A stretch of DNA of 64,000 bases from Couchioplanes azureus (GTDB lineage: Bacteria; Actinomycetota; Actinomycetes; Mycobacteriales; Micromonosporaceae), in contig NZ_BMQY01000005.1 in NCBI RefSeq assembly GCF_014648355.1, positions 186,001-250,000 on the forward strand. Direction: 5' to 3'. The translations under genes were made by a program, and so were the position numbers. Below the pieces are notes generated by a model, which searched no databases, was not told where the DNA came from, and worked only from the letters and a program-made list of their open reading frames with translations. Numbering within the stretch: the first letter of the stretch is position 1; each line of letters opens with the position of its first letter. Positions 38,322 to 47,447 of this stretch are shown piece by piece.

Positions 38322-39845
38322 GTGAACGACGGTTCTGTGCTGCCCGAGGACGTCATGCGTGACGCGCCGACGTACACGCCGCGCGCGCACGAACTCGCCG
38401 ACCTCGAGCTGCTGCTGGCCGGGGCGTACACGCCGCTGACCGGCTTCCTCGGCCGCGCCGACCTGCAGTCCGTGCGCCGGCAGGGCCGCCTCACCGACGG
38501 CTCCTCGTGGCCGGTCGCCGTCACGCTGGAGATTCCCGCCGAGCTTGCCGCCGGCCTGGACCTCGACGACCCGTCGCGGCGCACGGTCGTGCTCACCGAC
38601 CCGGAGGGCGCGCCGGTCGCCGCCATCGAGATCGCCGACGCCTGGCCCACGACCGAGGGACGGTACGCGGTCGGCGGCGCCGTACGCCGGATGGGCGACG
38701 GCGGGCACGGCCCGTTCCAGCGACTGCGCCGCACCCCCGAGGAGGTCAAGGCGCTGCTGCCGCCCGGGCGCGTCCTCGGCGTCATCGCGGACCGCCCGCT
38801 GCACCGGCCCCAGCTCGCGCAGATCGCGCACGCCGCCCGCACCCTCGCCGCGCACCTGCTGATCTTCATCCCGGTCACCGGCCCGGGCCCCGACGGGCTG
38901 CCGCCGGAGGCACTGGTCCGCGCCGTCTTCGCGGCCCGCGACCGGATGCCGCCCGCGACCATCGTCGCGGTCCCGCTGATGACCCGCGGCGACGAGATGC
39001 GCGACGCGTTGCTGCGCGCGCGGGTCGCCGCCGCGTACGGCGTCACCCATGTGCTGTCCACCGGCGAGATGCTCTCCGGCGGCGGGCTGCGGGTGCTGGT
39101 GCCCCGCGAGCTGGCGTACGACAACCGCGACGGCCAGTGGCGCTGGCGCGAGGACATCCCGCCGCGCAACCGCCGGCTGGCGATGTCCGCCGCGGAGATC
39201 GAGGACCTGCTGGACCGGGGCTTCCCGCTGCCCGAGTGGCACACCCCGCCCGCCGTCGCCAAGGAGCTGGCCCGGGTCCGCCCGCCGCGCCGGCACCGGG
39301 GCCTGGTCGTCTTCTTCACCGGCTTCTCGGGCTCCGGCAAGTCCACGATCGCCCGCGGGCTGGCCGACACCCTGCGGGAGAGCGGCGAGCGGACCATCAC
39401 GTTCCTCGACGGCGACGTGGTGCGCCGCGAGCTCTCGGCCGGGCTGGGGTTCAGCCGGGCCGACCGGGACCGCAACGTGCGACGCATCGGCTGGGTGGCG
39501 GCCGAGGTGGCGCGCCACCGCGGGATGGCGGTCGCGTGCCCGATCGCCCCGTACGCGGACGCCCGTGCGGCCGTGCGGCAGATGGCCGCCGACGCCGGGG
39601 CCGGCTTCGTGCTCGTACACGTGGCCACGCCGCTGGAGGTGTGCGAGCAGCGCGACCGCAAGGGCCTCTACGCCCGCGCCCGGGCCGGTCAGCTGCGCGG
39701 CATGACCGGCGTCGACGACCCGTACGAGGTACCCACCGACGCCGAGCTGGTCGTCGACACCACGGACATGACCGTGCCGGAGGCCGTCGACCTCGTGCTG
39801 GCCTATCTGGTCGAGAGTGGCTGGGTGGAGCCCGAGATGAAGTAA
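38322..39845 (+). CDS. cysC: APS kinase with degenerate ATP-sulfurylase-like domain
   Basis: A 507-residue fusion. The C-terminal part (from about 325) is an intact adenylylsulfate kinase: P-loop FFTGFSGSGKST (about 330-341), FLDGDVVRRELS, the lid GLGFSRADRDRNVRRI and ARAGQLRGMTGVDDPYE. It makes PAPS, the sulfate donor for sulfotransferases. The first 310 residues resemble a sulfurylase (AYTPLTGFLGRADL), but the nucleotide motifs QxRNPxH and HxGRDH are not conserved: PLHRPQ and HVLSTGE occur at those places. Sulfurylase activity is therefore doubtful and APS may come from another enzyme. GTG start with GGGGGAG upstream. The two downstream sulfotransferases are the likely users. Confidence 0.88.
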   Translation: MNDGSVLPEDVMRDAPTYTPRAHELADLELLLAGAYTPLTGFLGRADLQSVRRQGRLTDGSSWPVAVTLEIPAELAAGLDLDDPSRRTVVLTDPEGAPVAAIEIADAWPTTEGRYAVGGAVRRMGDGGHGPFQRLRRTPEEVKALLPPGRVLGVIADRPLHRPQLAQIAHAARTLAAHLLIFIPVTGPGPDGLPPEALVRAVFAARDRMPPATIVAVPLMTRGDEMRDALLRARVAAAYGVTHVLSTGEMLSGGGLRVLVPRELAYDNRDGQWRWREDIPPRNRRLAMSAAEIEDLLDRGFPLPEWHTPPAVAKELARVRPPRRHRGLVVFFTGFSGSGKSTIARGLADTLRESGERTITFLDGDVVRRELSAGLGFSRADRDRNVRRIGWVAAEVARHRGMAVACPIAPYADARAAVRQMAADAGAGFVLVHVATPLEVCEQRDRKGLYARARAGQLRGMTGVDDPYEVPTDAELVVDTTDMTVPEAVDLVLAYLVESGWVEPEMK

Positions 39846-39950
39846 CCGGTCCCGGCGGAGTAGTTACGCATCGGCGTACGGGCCGTTTACCCCTCGGGGG
39901 CGAAACGCCCGATTGCCGACAACTCCGCCTGCGAAAGGGCCGCCGTACCG

Positions 39951-41693
39951 ATGGAAGCGACTCGCCCGGTGTCCGCCGACCTCTCCCACTACCTGGGGGT
40001 GTTCCGCCGGCACTGGTGGGTCGTGGTGGCTGCCACCGGCGCCGGCCTCGGGATCGGCGCGGCCGTCACCCAGGCCCTGCCGAGGGTCTACGAGTCCTCC
40101 ACATCGGTGCTGGTGCAGGCCGTCGACCAGGACACCAACGCCGCCGGCGGCCGCACCAAGGGCACCATCAACCTCGACACCGAGGCCCAGCTCGTCGGCT
40201 CCGGCGCGGTCGCGGCGAAGGCGGCGGCGCTGCTGCGCTCCCCCGTCTCGCCCATCGAGCTGGCCAAGAGCGTCTCGGTCGAGGTACCGGCCAACACCAC
40301 GGTGCTGGTGATCCGCTTCGAGGCCGACAACCCGAAGGACGCGCAGGCCGGCTCGCACGCGTTCGCGGAGGCGTACCTGCGCAACCGCGAGGAGAGCGCC
40401 CGCTCCGTGCTGGACCAGCGGATCAAGACGCTCAACCTCAAGGTCAAGCAGCTCACCACCACCCTGACGAGCCTCAACAACCGGCTGGCGAAGGCGGCGA
40501 GCGGCAGCTCCGAGCGCAGCAACCTGGAGAGCCTGCGGAACAACTCGCAGAACCAGTTCAACAACCTGACCGGCAAGCTCAACGAGCTGACCACGGCCAC
40601 CGTCGGCGCGGGCAGCATCATCAGCGACGCCCGCGAGCCGGAGGAGCCCACCAGCCCGAACGCGATGCTCAACATCGCCGCGGGCGCGATGATCGGCCTG
40701 CTCGCCGGGCTCGGCCTGGCGTTCGTCCGGGAGCGCTTCGACCGCCGGCTGCGGACCGCCGCCGACGTCCGCGACCGCGGCCGCATCCCGGTGCTGGCCG
40801 CGCTGGACGAGCGCACCACACCGCACTTCGACGACGTGCTGCAGCCGTACGGGCCCGGGGGACGGGTCTTCAACCGCCTCCGCAACGAGATCCTGGCCAG
40901 CCTGAACGCGGGCGACCAGATCATCGTCGTCACCGGCGCCAGCCGCGGTTCGGCCACCACGCTCGTCGCCGCCAACCTGGCCGCCGCGCTGGCCCGTACC
41001 GGCAGCGACGTGGTCCTCGTCGGGGCGCACCTGCCGGACAGCGTCGTCGACGCCGCGCCGCTGGCCCGCATGCTCGGGGTCTCCGCCATGCCCGGCCTGT
41101 CCGACCTGCTCGCCGGCCGCATCGGGCTCGCCCAGGCGCTGCAGCGCACCCCGCGGATCCCGTCGCTGCGGGTCATCACGACCGGCGGCGCCGCGACCGC
41201 GGCGGGCCTGATGCAGTCGCAGCGGCTGCGGGACACGCTGGAGGCCCTGCGCCGGCAGACCGGCTACGTCGTCGTCGAGGCCCCGTCGACCAGCAGCAGC
41301 GCCGACGCGCAGAGCCTGGCCAGCCTCGCCGACGCCGCCATCCTCGCGGTCGAGCTGCGCCGGGCCAAGCGGCCCGCCCTGCTCGACGCGGCCGAACAGC
41401 TCAGCCGGGTCGGCACGCCGCTGCTCGGTGCCGTGGTGCTGCCCCAGCTCACCACCGTGAAGCGGTCGGCCGCCGAGGAGAACCTGCCGGTGGTGGCGCT
41501 GAGCGCGCAGAAGCCGGCCGAGGACGCGGTCGTCGACGGGGACCGCACCCAGCCGTTGCGCCTGGCACAGGGTGGCCCCGTCCGGCCGCCGCGGCAGGGT
41601 GAGGGCACCGACGACGTCACCGCGGTGATCGACCTGACCCCCAAGCCCTCCCCCACCCCGGCCCGGACCACCGAGAAGCCGGACGACAAGTGA
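39951..41693 (+). CDS. Wzz-type polysaccharide co-polymerase with degenerate kinase domain
   Basis: A 580-residue membrane protein. A Wzz chain-length domain (spans about 22-40 and 238-258 flanking a helical external region) is joined to a cytoplasmic domain resembling bacterial tyrosine kinases. Its P-loop is VVTGASRGSATTLVAANLAA (about 326), lacking the lysine of GKT/GKS, and the Walker A' aspartates are absent (VVLVGAHLPDS). No tyrosine cluster is seen in the tail. It probably sets polymer length and bridges to the export machinery without kinase activity. The stop overlaps the next gene as GTGA. Confidence 0.85.
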   Translation: MEATRPVSADLSHYLGVFRRHWWVVVAATGAGLGIGAAVTQALPRVYESSTSVLVQAVDQDTNAAGGRTKGTINLDTEAQLVGSGAVAAKAAALLRSPVSPIELAKSVSVEVPANTTVLVIRFEADNPKDAQAGSHAFAEAYLRNREESARSVLDQRIKTLNLKVKQLTTTLTSLNNRLAKAASGSSERSNLESLRNNSQNQFNNLTGKLNELTTATVGAGSIISDAREPEEPTSPNAMLNIAAGAMIGLLAGLGLAFVRERFDRRLRTAADVRDRGRIPVLAALDERTTPHFDDVLQPYGPGGRVFNRLRNEILASLNAGDQIIVVTGASRGSATTLVAANLAAALARTGSDVVLVGAHLPDSVVDAAPLARMLGVSAMPGLSDLLAGRIGLAQALQRTPRIPSLRVITTGGAATAAGLMQSQRLRDTLEALRRQTGYVVVEAPSTSSSADAQSLASLADAAILAVELRRAKRPALLDAAEQLSRVGTPLLGAVVLPQLTTVKRSAAEENLPVVALSAQKPAEDAVVDGDRTQPLRLAQGGPVRPPRQGEGTDDVTAVIDLTPKPSPTPARTTEKPDDK

Positions 41694-43066
41694 CCCTGGT
41701 CGTCCCGGGCGCGAGGCAGCGGGCGGCACACGGCACGGCACCGCAGCGGCCCATCTGGCTACCGGCGTGGCCGGTCGCCGGCGTGCTCGCGCTCTATCCC
41801 CTGTGGTGGGCGCTGGGCCTCGGCGTACTGATCTTCCCGATCATGGCCGTGCCGATGCTGGTGCTGCTGGTGCGCCGCCGGGCCGCCGGGCGCCCGCTGC
41901 GGCTGCCACCCGGGTTCGGCTGGTGGGCGCTGTTCCTGGCGGCGGTGCTCATCAGCATCGCCGCGCTCGGCGCCGACCCGGCCGGGACGGTGGTCGAGCA
42001 CGCGAGCGACCGCCTGGTCGCGGTCGTCTACCGGCTCTGTATGTACGCGTCGCTCACCGTCCTGCTCGTCTACACCGGCAACCTGACCGAGGAGGAGCTG
42101 CCCCGCCGGCGCCTGGTGAAGCTGCTCGGCTGGCTGTTCGTGGTGACGGTGGCCGGCGGGCTGCTGGGCATCGTCGCGGGACGGTTCGAGTTCACCTCGC
42201 CCGTGGAGTGGCTGCTGCCGAGCGGCGTACGCGGCAAGGGCTTCGTGCAGTCGCTGGTGCACCCGTACGCGGCGCAGATCATGGACCTGGTCGGCGGCGA
42301 GAAGCCCCGCCCGGCGGCGCCCTGGGGCTACACCAACACCTGGGGCAACAACTTCTGCCTGCTGATGGGCTGGCTCGTGGTGGCCGCCTGGGCGACCCGC
42401 CGTACCCGCCACAAGGTGTTCGCGGTGCTCTGCCTCGCGGTCGCCATCGTGCCCGCGGTCGTCTCCCTCAACCGGGGACTCTGGATCGGCATCGGGGTCG
42501 TCGTCTGCTACGTGGCGGCTCGCTACGTCCTCATGGGTCGCTTGTGGATCATCGGCGCGGTCGTGCTGGCCGCCGCCGGGCTCGTCCTCGCCCTGCTCGC
42601 CACCCCACTGGGCGACGTGGTCGACGCCCGGCTGGACAACGGCAAGTCCAACGGCGTGCGCTCGTTCCTCGTCGAGCGGGCCATGGACGGGTTCGCGGAC
42701 TCGCCGATCGTGGGCTACGGCTCGACGCGCAACACGCTGGGCGGCCGCAACTCGATCGCCGTGGGCGAGAGCTCCGAGTGCGAGCGCTGCGGCAACTTCA
42801 CCGTCGGCGGCAACGGCCAGCTCTGGCAGCTCATGTACGCCCACGGCGCCGCGGGCACCGTCGCCTACCTGGCCTTCTTCGGGTTCGGCCTGTGGCGCTT
42901 CCGGCGCGACCGCAGCCCGATCGGCATCGCCGGCAGCGCCGCGATCGTCAGCTCCTTCGCGGCGATGCTCTGGTACAACGCGATCCCCACCCCGCTGGCG
43001 TTCATGTTCCTGGCCTACGCGCTGCTGTGGCGCAACCAACTCGAGGGGGACGCACATGCCCGTTAA
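41690..43066 (+). CDS. Wzy/O-antigen ligase-like polymerase
   Basis: A 458-residue polytopic membrane protein with about ten spans. Conserved short motifs of the ligase/polymerase superfamily are visible: LNRGLWIGIG, the external loop ending in PIVGYGSTRNTLGG, and a cytoplasmic C-terminus. In a Wzx/Wzy pathway it would polymerise or ligate repeat units outside the membrane. Its context, after Wzz and before flippase and transferases, supports polysaccharide assembly. It is overlapped at both ends (GTGA upstream, 11 bases downstream), implying one transcript. Confidence 0.83.
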   Translation: MTLVVPGARQRAAHGTAPQRPIWLPAWPVAGVLALYPLWWALGLGVLIFPIMAVPMLVLLVRRRAAGRPLRLPPGFGWWALFLAAVLISIAALGADPAGTVVEHASDRLVAVVYRLCMYASLTVLLVYTGNLTEEELPRRRLVKLLGWLFVVTVAGGLLGIVAGRFEFTSPVEWLLPSGVRGKGFVQSLVHPYAAQIMDLVGGEKPRPAAPWGYTNTWGNNFCLLMGWLVVAAWATRRTRHKVFAVLCLAVAIVPAVVSLNRGLWIGIGVVVCYVAARYVLMGRLWIIGAVVLAAAGLVLALLATPLGDVVDARLDNGKSNGVRSFLVERAMDGFADSPIVGYGSTRNTLGGRNSIAVGESSECERCGNFTVGGNGQLWQLMYAHGAAGTVAYLAFFGFGLWRFRRDRSPIGIAGSAAIVSSFAAMLWYNAIPTPLAFMFLAYALLWRNQLEGDAHAR

Positions 43067-44282
43067 GACCGCGCCGGCGGAGCTGACCGCCGGTGACTCG
43101 GCACTGCGCGCGCAGTACCTGGCCGAGGTGCTCGCCCTCCTCTATCCCGAGCCCTGTACGACCGACGACCGGCGCGGTGAACCGATCGCCGAGTACCTCG
43201 TGGTCCCGGACGCCCGGCGGCCCCGGCTGCTGGTGCCGACCACGTCCCGCCGGGTCGCCGCCGCCGCCGTCCGCCGGTATGCCGAGCCGCAGTCGCGCGC
43301 CGCCCGGCTCAAGCGGGACGCGGTGGTGGCCGCCGTGCGGACCGGCGCCTCCAGCGTGCTGCTGCGCGACCGGGTGCGGGTCACCGGGCCGGCGCGGGAG
43401 AGCATCGACGGCTACCTGCGCGAGGCGCTGGGCCGGGACCTGTCGCTGAGCATCCACATCGGACCGGCGCGGGCCAACCGCAAGCCGGTGCTCCAGCTCA
43501 TCGGCCCCGACGGCGAGACCTTCGGCTTCGGCAAACTCGGCACCGGACCGCTGACCCAGCGCCTGGTGCGGGCCGAGACCGCGGCACTGACCGCGCTCGA
43601 CACGGTCCGGCTGAAGAAGCTCATCGCGCCCCGGGTGCTGCATGCCGGGAAGTGGCGCGGTTCCCAGGTGTTGATCCAGTCGGCGCTGCCGGTCTGGCTG
43701 CCGCGGGCCCCGCTGACCCCGCGCCGGCTCGCCTCGGCGATGCTCGAGATCGCCGGATGCTGCGGGTACACCAACGGCACCCTGATCGGCAGCGCGTACT
43801 GGGCCGAGCTGCGCGGGCGCCTCGCGGCGGTGGCCGACCGCACCGAGGGAGCCGAGCTGGCGGCGGCCGCGGAGCTGCTCACGGCGCACGCCGGGAACAC
43901 CGTGCTGCGGTACGGGTCCTGGCACGGCGACTGGGCGCCGTGGAACATGGCGAACCTCGCCGACGCGCTGCTGGTCTGGGACTGGGAGCGGTTCACCAAG
44001 GGCGTGCCGGCCGGCTTCGACGCCGTCCATCACGAGCTGCAGCGGCGCATCCAGTCCAGCGGAGACGCGGCGGGCGCGGTGGAGGCCACCGTACGCCGCG
44101 CCGATGAGCTGCTCCAGCCGTTCGGGGTCGCCCCGGAGGCCCGGGAGCTGACCGCCCTGCTCTACCTCGTCGACCTGGCCGCCCGCTACCTGACCGACCG
44201 GCAGGCCGAGGCCGGCGCCCGCCTCGGTGTGCTGGGGACGTGGCTGCTGCCCGTACTGATTCGAAGGGTGGAGAAGCTCTGA
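43056..44282 (+). CDS. APH-fold phosphotransferase-like protein
   Basis: A 408-residue protein with the kinase motifs of the aminoglycoside-phosphotransferase fold in its C-terminal half: WHGDWAPWNM (catalytic loop, about 289-298) and LVWDWERF (metal-binding, D309). The N-terminal 150 residues do not match a known kinase domain to my reading, and the ATP-binding region may be RKPVLQLIGPDGETFGFGKL. Placed between polymerase and sulfotransferase, it could phosphorylate a sugar or lipid-linked intermediate, but this is inference. The stop and next start share one base (TGATG). Confidence 0.72.
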   Translation: MPVKTAPAELTAGDSALRAQYLAEVLALLYPEPCTTDDRRGEPIAEYLVVPDARRPRLLVPTTSRRVAAAAVRRYAEPQSRAARLKRDAVVAAVRTGASSVLLRDRVRVTGPARESIDGYLREALGRDLSLSIHIGPARANRKPVLQLIGPDGETFGFGKLGTGPLTQRLVRAETAALTALDTVRLKKLIAPRVLHAGKWRGSQVLIQSALPVWLPRAPLTPRRLASAMLEIAGCCGYTNGTLIGSAYWAELRGRLAAVADRTEGAELAAAAELLTAHAGNTVLRYGSWHGDWAPWNMANLADALLVWDWERFTKGVPAGFDAVHHELQRRIQSSGDAAGAVEATVRRADELLQPFGVAPEARELTALLYLVDLAARYLTDRQAEAGARLGVLGTWLLPVLIRRVEKL

Positions 44283-45160
44283 TGGATGTCCGCAAGGTTC
44301 CGTCGCCCGTCAAGCGGGTCGTGCACCTGGGATCGCGCTCGTACGGCCGGCTGACCGCGCCCAGCCGGATGACGCCGTCGTTCCTCATCTGCGGCGGGCA
44401 GCGCTGCGGCACCACGTCGCTCTACCGGGCGCTCGCCGCGCATCCGGCGGTGCTCAAGGCGGTGCTGCACAAGGGCGTGCACTACTTCGACGTGTCGTAC
44501 GAGCGCGGCATGTCCTGGTACAAGGGGCACTTCCCGACCCAGCGGCAGGCCGACAAGGTCTACGAGAAGTACGGCGTCCCGGCACAGACGTTCGAGTCGA
44601 GCCCGTACTACATGTACCACCCGCAGGCCGCCGCGCGGATCGCCGCCGACCTGCCCGGTACCAAGCTCGTGGTGCTGGTCCGCGATCCGGTGGAACGGGC
44701 GTACTCGCAGCACCACCACGAGGTGGCGCGGGGCTTCGAGAGCGAGCGCAACTTCGGCAACGCCCTGGCCCTGGAGCCCGCCCGGCTGCACCGGCAGGAG
44801 GAGAAGCTCGCGGCGGACCCGGCGTACTACTCGTTCGCGCACCAGCACCAGGCCTACCGCGCCCGCGGGGAGTACGCCCGCTACCTGAGCGTGATGGCGC
44901 AGCACGTCGGCCGGGAACGCATCCACGTGGTGGAGAGCGAGCGGTTCTTCCGCGAGCCCGAACAGGTCTACGACGAGGTGTGCGCGTTCCTCGGCCTGCC
45001 GATCAACCTCGGCCATCCGGCCTTCGAGCGGCACAACGCCCGGCCGCGCAAGTCCGACATGGACCCCGGCATCCGCCGGGAGCTGTCCAGCCACTACGCC
45101 TCGCACGACGAGGCTCTGATGACGTGGCTGGGTCGCGTGCCCATCTGGCGTACCACATGA
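44282..45160 (+). CDS. PAPS-dependent sulfotransferase 1
   Basis: A 292-residue cytoplasmic sulfotransferase of the heparan/NDST-like type. The 5'-phosphosulfate loop is ICGGQRCGTTSLYRAL (about 37-51) and the 3'-phosphate motif is LVVLVRDPVERAYSQ (about 127-141). It should sulfate a sugar or lipid-linked glycan with PAPS from the upstream APS kinase. The end of the protein carries basic ARPRKSDMDPGIRREL. ATG fixed by the TGATG overlap with the kinase-like gene; ends overlapping the flippase gene as ATGA. Confidence 0.9.
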   Translation: MDVRKVPSPVKRVVHLGSRSYGRLTAPSRMTPSFLICGGQRCGTTSLYRALAAHPAVLKAVLHKGVHYFDVSYERGMSWYKGHFPTQRQADKVYEKYGVPAQTFESSPYYMYHPQAAARIAADLPGTKLVVLVRDPVERAYSQHHHEVARGFESERNFGNALALEPARLHRQEEKLAADPAYYSFAHQHQAYRARGEYARYLSVMAQHVGRERIHVVESERFFREPEQVYDEVCAFLGLPINLGHPAFERHNARPRKSDMDPGIRRELSSHYASHDEALMTWLGRVPIWRTT

Positions 45161-46719
45161 CCGTCGTCGCCCCGGAGGCCGCGCCGAGCCGGGGGACCCG
45201 GGGGGTCGCCCGCGGCGGCCTGGCGAACATGGCGGGCTCGGCGCTGGCCGGCGGCACCGGGGTCGTGGTCACCTGGATCGTGGCGCGGGGCCTGGGCGCC
45301 GAGCAGGCGGGCGCCTTCTTCGCGGCCACCGCGGCGTTCGTCCTCGTCGGCGGGTGCGCCAAGCTCGGCACGCAGACCGGACTGGTGTACTGGCCCGCGC
45401 GGCTGCGGGCCACCGGACGCGACCACCTGCTCGGTGCCTGCCTGCGGGCCGGCCTGGTGCCGGTGCTGGTGCTGGCGACCCTGCTGGGCGCCGCGATGTG
45501 GACGGCGGCGCCCGCCATCGCGCACCTGACCGCGGACGAGTCGCCGCACGTGGTCACCGAGCACGTCGCCGGACTGCGGATCCTCGCGCTGTTCCTGCCG
45601 CTGCAGGCGCTGACCGACACGCTGCTGACGGCCACCCGCGGCTACAAGGCCATGCGTCCGACCGTGACCCTCGACCGCGTCCTGCGCAGCACGCTGCAGT
45701 TGCTGTGCGTCGGCGCGGCCGGGGTGGCCACGCTCCGGGCCGGCGTCTCGCTGCCCGCGTTCGCATGCGCCTGGGCGGCGCCGTACCTGCCGGTGACGAT
45801 CCTGGCCGCCGTGGCGTTGCGCCGGATCTACCTGGCCGGCAAGCCCGCGCGCTTTCGCAGCCGGCGCAGCGAGCGCCTCGACCTGCGCCGGGACTTCTGG
45901 CGCTTCACCGGGCCGCGTGCCCTGGCCAGCGTCGCGCAGCTGGCCCTGCAACGCGTCGACGTGCTGCTGGTGGCGGCGCTCGCCGGGCTGGCGCCGGCCG
46001 CGGTCTACGCCGTCGCCGGGCGCTTCGTCGTCCTGATCCAGTTCGCCAACCAGGGCATCTCCCAGTCGGTGCAGCCCCGGCTCGCGGAGGCGCTGGCGGT
46101 CGGCGACCGGGAGACCGCGAGCCACCTCTACCAGACGGCCACCGGCTGGCTCGTGCTGGTCACCTGGCCGATCAACCTGATGGTGATCCTCCTGGCGCCG
46201 GTCTACCTCGGACTGTTCGGCGCGGGTTACCGCTCGGGCACCCCGGTGGTGGTGGTGCTGGCCTGCGCGATGCTCGTCGCCACCGGCTGCGGCATGGTCG
46301 ACATGGTGCTCGCCATGGCCGGGCGCACCTCGTGGAACCTCGCCAACGTGCTGGTCGCCCTGGTCGTGACGGTCGGGCTCGACCTGCTCCTGATTCCCCG
46401 GTACGGCGCGCTGGGCGCCGCGATCGGGCTGGCCTGCGCGCTGGTGGTGAACAACCTGCTGCCGCTCGTCCAGGTCGGCCGGGCCGCGCGGCTGCACCCG
46501 TTCGGCCGCGGCACGCTCGCCGCCGCCGCCCTGTCGGTCGCGTGCTTCGGCGTGCTCCCGAGGGCGGTGGTCGCGGTCACCGGTGCCGGGCCGGCCGCCC
46601 TGGCGCTCGCGTCCGGCCTCGCCGTGGCCGCGTTCGGCGCCGGCGCGTGGCTGCTGCGCGACCGGCTCGCCCTCGAGGCCTTCAAGCCCCGCAAACTCAT
46701 CCCGAGGAGGACCGATTGA
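45157..46719 (+). CDS. MOP-superfamily polysaccharide flippase (Wzx-like)
   Basis: A 520-residue membrane protein with 12-14 predicted spans, the start GLANMAGSALAGGTGVVVTW and the mid-protein NQGISQSVQPRLAEALAVGD typical of MOP flippases. It would move lipid-linked, possibly sulfated, repeat units to the outer face for the Wzy-like polymerase. Overlaps the sulfotransferase gene as ATGA and the methyltransferase gene as TTGA, consistent with tight co-expression. Confidence 0.85.
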   Translation: MTVVAPEAAPSRGTRGVARGGLANMAGSALAGGTGVVVTWIVARGLGAEQAGAFFAATAAFVLVGGCAKLGTQTGLVYWPARLRATGRDHLLGACLRAGLVPVLVLATLLGAAMWTAAPAIAHLTADESPHVVTEHVAGLRILALFLPLQALTDTLLTATRGYKAMRPTVTLDRVLRSTLQLLCVGAAGVATLRAGVSLPAFACAWAAPYLPVTILAAVALRRIYLAGKPARFRSRRSERLDLRRDFWRFTGPRALASVAQLALQRVDVLLVAALAGLAPAAVYAVAGRFVVLIQFANQGISQSVQPRLAEALAVGDRETASHLYQTATGWLVLVTWPINLMVILLAPVYLGLFGAGYRSGTPVVVVLACAMLVATGCGMVDMVLAMAGRTSWNLANVLVALVVTVGLDLLLIPRYGALGAAIGLACALVVNNLLPLVQVGRAARLHPFGRGTLAAAALSVACFGVLPRAVVAVTGAGPAALALASGLAVAAFGAGAWLLRDRLALEAFKPRKLIPRRTD

Positions 46720-47447
46720 CCACCGACTACACCAAGGTGTTCCAGGACCCGGAGGCCGTCGACAAGTACGAGCACGTGACGTATGCCCCGGACAGCTACG
46801 CCTCGCAGATCAACGAGCGGCAGCAGGCGTACCTGCGCAAGCTCGTGCAGCGGGAGTTCGGCGCGAGGCTGCCCGTGCAGCACGACTTCGCCTGCGGGAC
46901 CGGCCGCGCGATCCGGACCCTGCACGGCCTGGTCCGCGAGGCGCACGGCTACGACACCTCGGCCGAGATGATGGCCAAGGCGGAGGAGGTCGGCTCGCGG
47001 GCGCAGTGGCACCAGATCCCGCCGGACGGCCCGGTGCCCAACCCGGTGCCGGCCGGCCACCCGGCGATCGTCACGATGTTCCGGCTGCTGCTCAACGTGG
47101 ACGAGGCGGTCCGCGACCGGGCCGTCGCCTTCGCCGCGAAGGCGCTGCCGACGCCGGACGCCGGCCTGCTCGTGGTGGAGAACCACGGCAACGCCGGTTC
47201 GCTGCGGCACCTGCGGGCCCGCCGGCACTCCGGTGAGCGCTGGTTCGCCGAGCTCTCCCACGGCGAGGTCGAGCGGCTGCTGGACCGGCACGGCTTCGAG
47301 ATCACCGAGCGGCGCGGCTTCTCCATGCTCACCGAGTCGCTGAACGGCAACCCGCTGGCCCGGGTCGCGGACGCGGCAGCGCGCGCACTGCCCGGCACCG
47401 ACGGGTTCGCGGTCAACGTGCTCTACACGGCGCGCCGGAAGAAGTAA
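46716..47447 (+). CDS. SAM-dependent methyltransferase
   Basis: A 243-residue class I methyltransferase. The SAM-binding loop is HDFACGTGRAIRTL (about 56-69), with a following acidic HGYDTSAEMM and a conserved LLVVENHGN later. It probably methylates a sugar or intermediate of the polymer. It starts at TTG (46716-46718), preceded by a strong GAGGAGG, overlapping the flippase stop. The GH26-like lipoprotein gene follows with a one-base overlap. Confidence 0.85.
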   Translation: MTTDYTKVFQDPEAVDKYEHVTYAPDSYASQINERQQAYLRKLVQREFGARLPVQHDFACGTGRAIRTLHGLVREAHGYDTSAEMMAKAEEVGSRAQWHQIPPDGPVPNPVPAGHPAIVTMFRLLLNVDEAVRDRAVAFAAKALPTPDAGLLVVENHGNAGSLRHLRARRHSGERWFAELSHGEVERLLDRHGFEITERRGFSMLTESLNGNPLARVADAAARALPGTDGFAVNVLYTARRKK

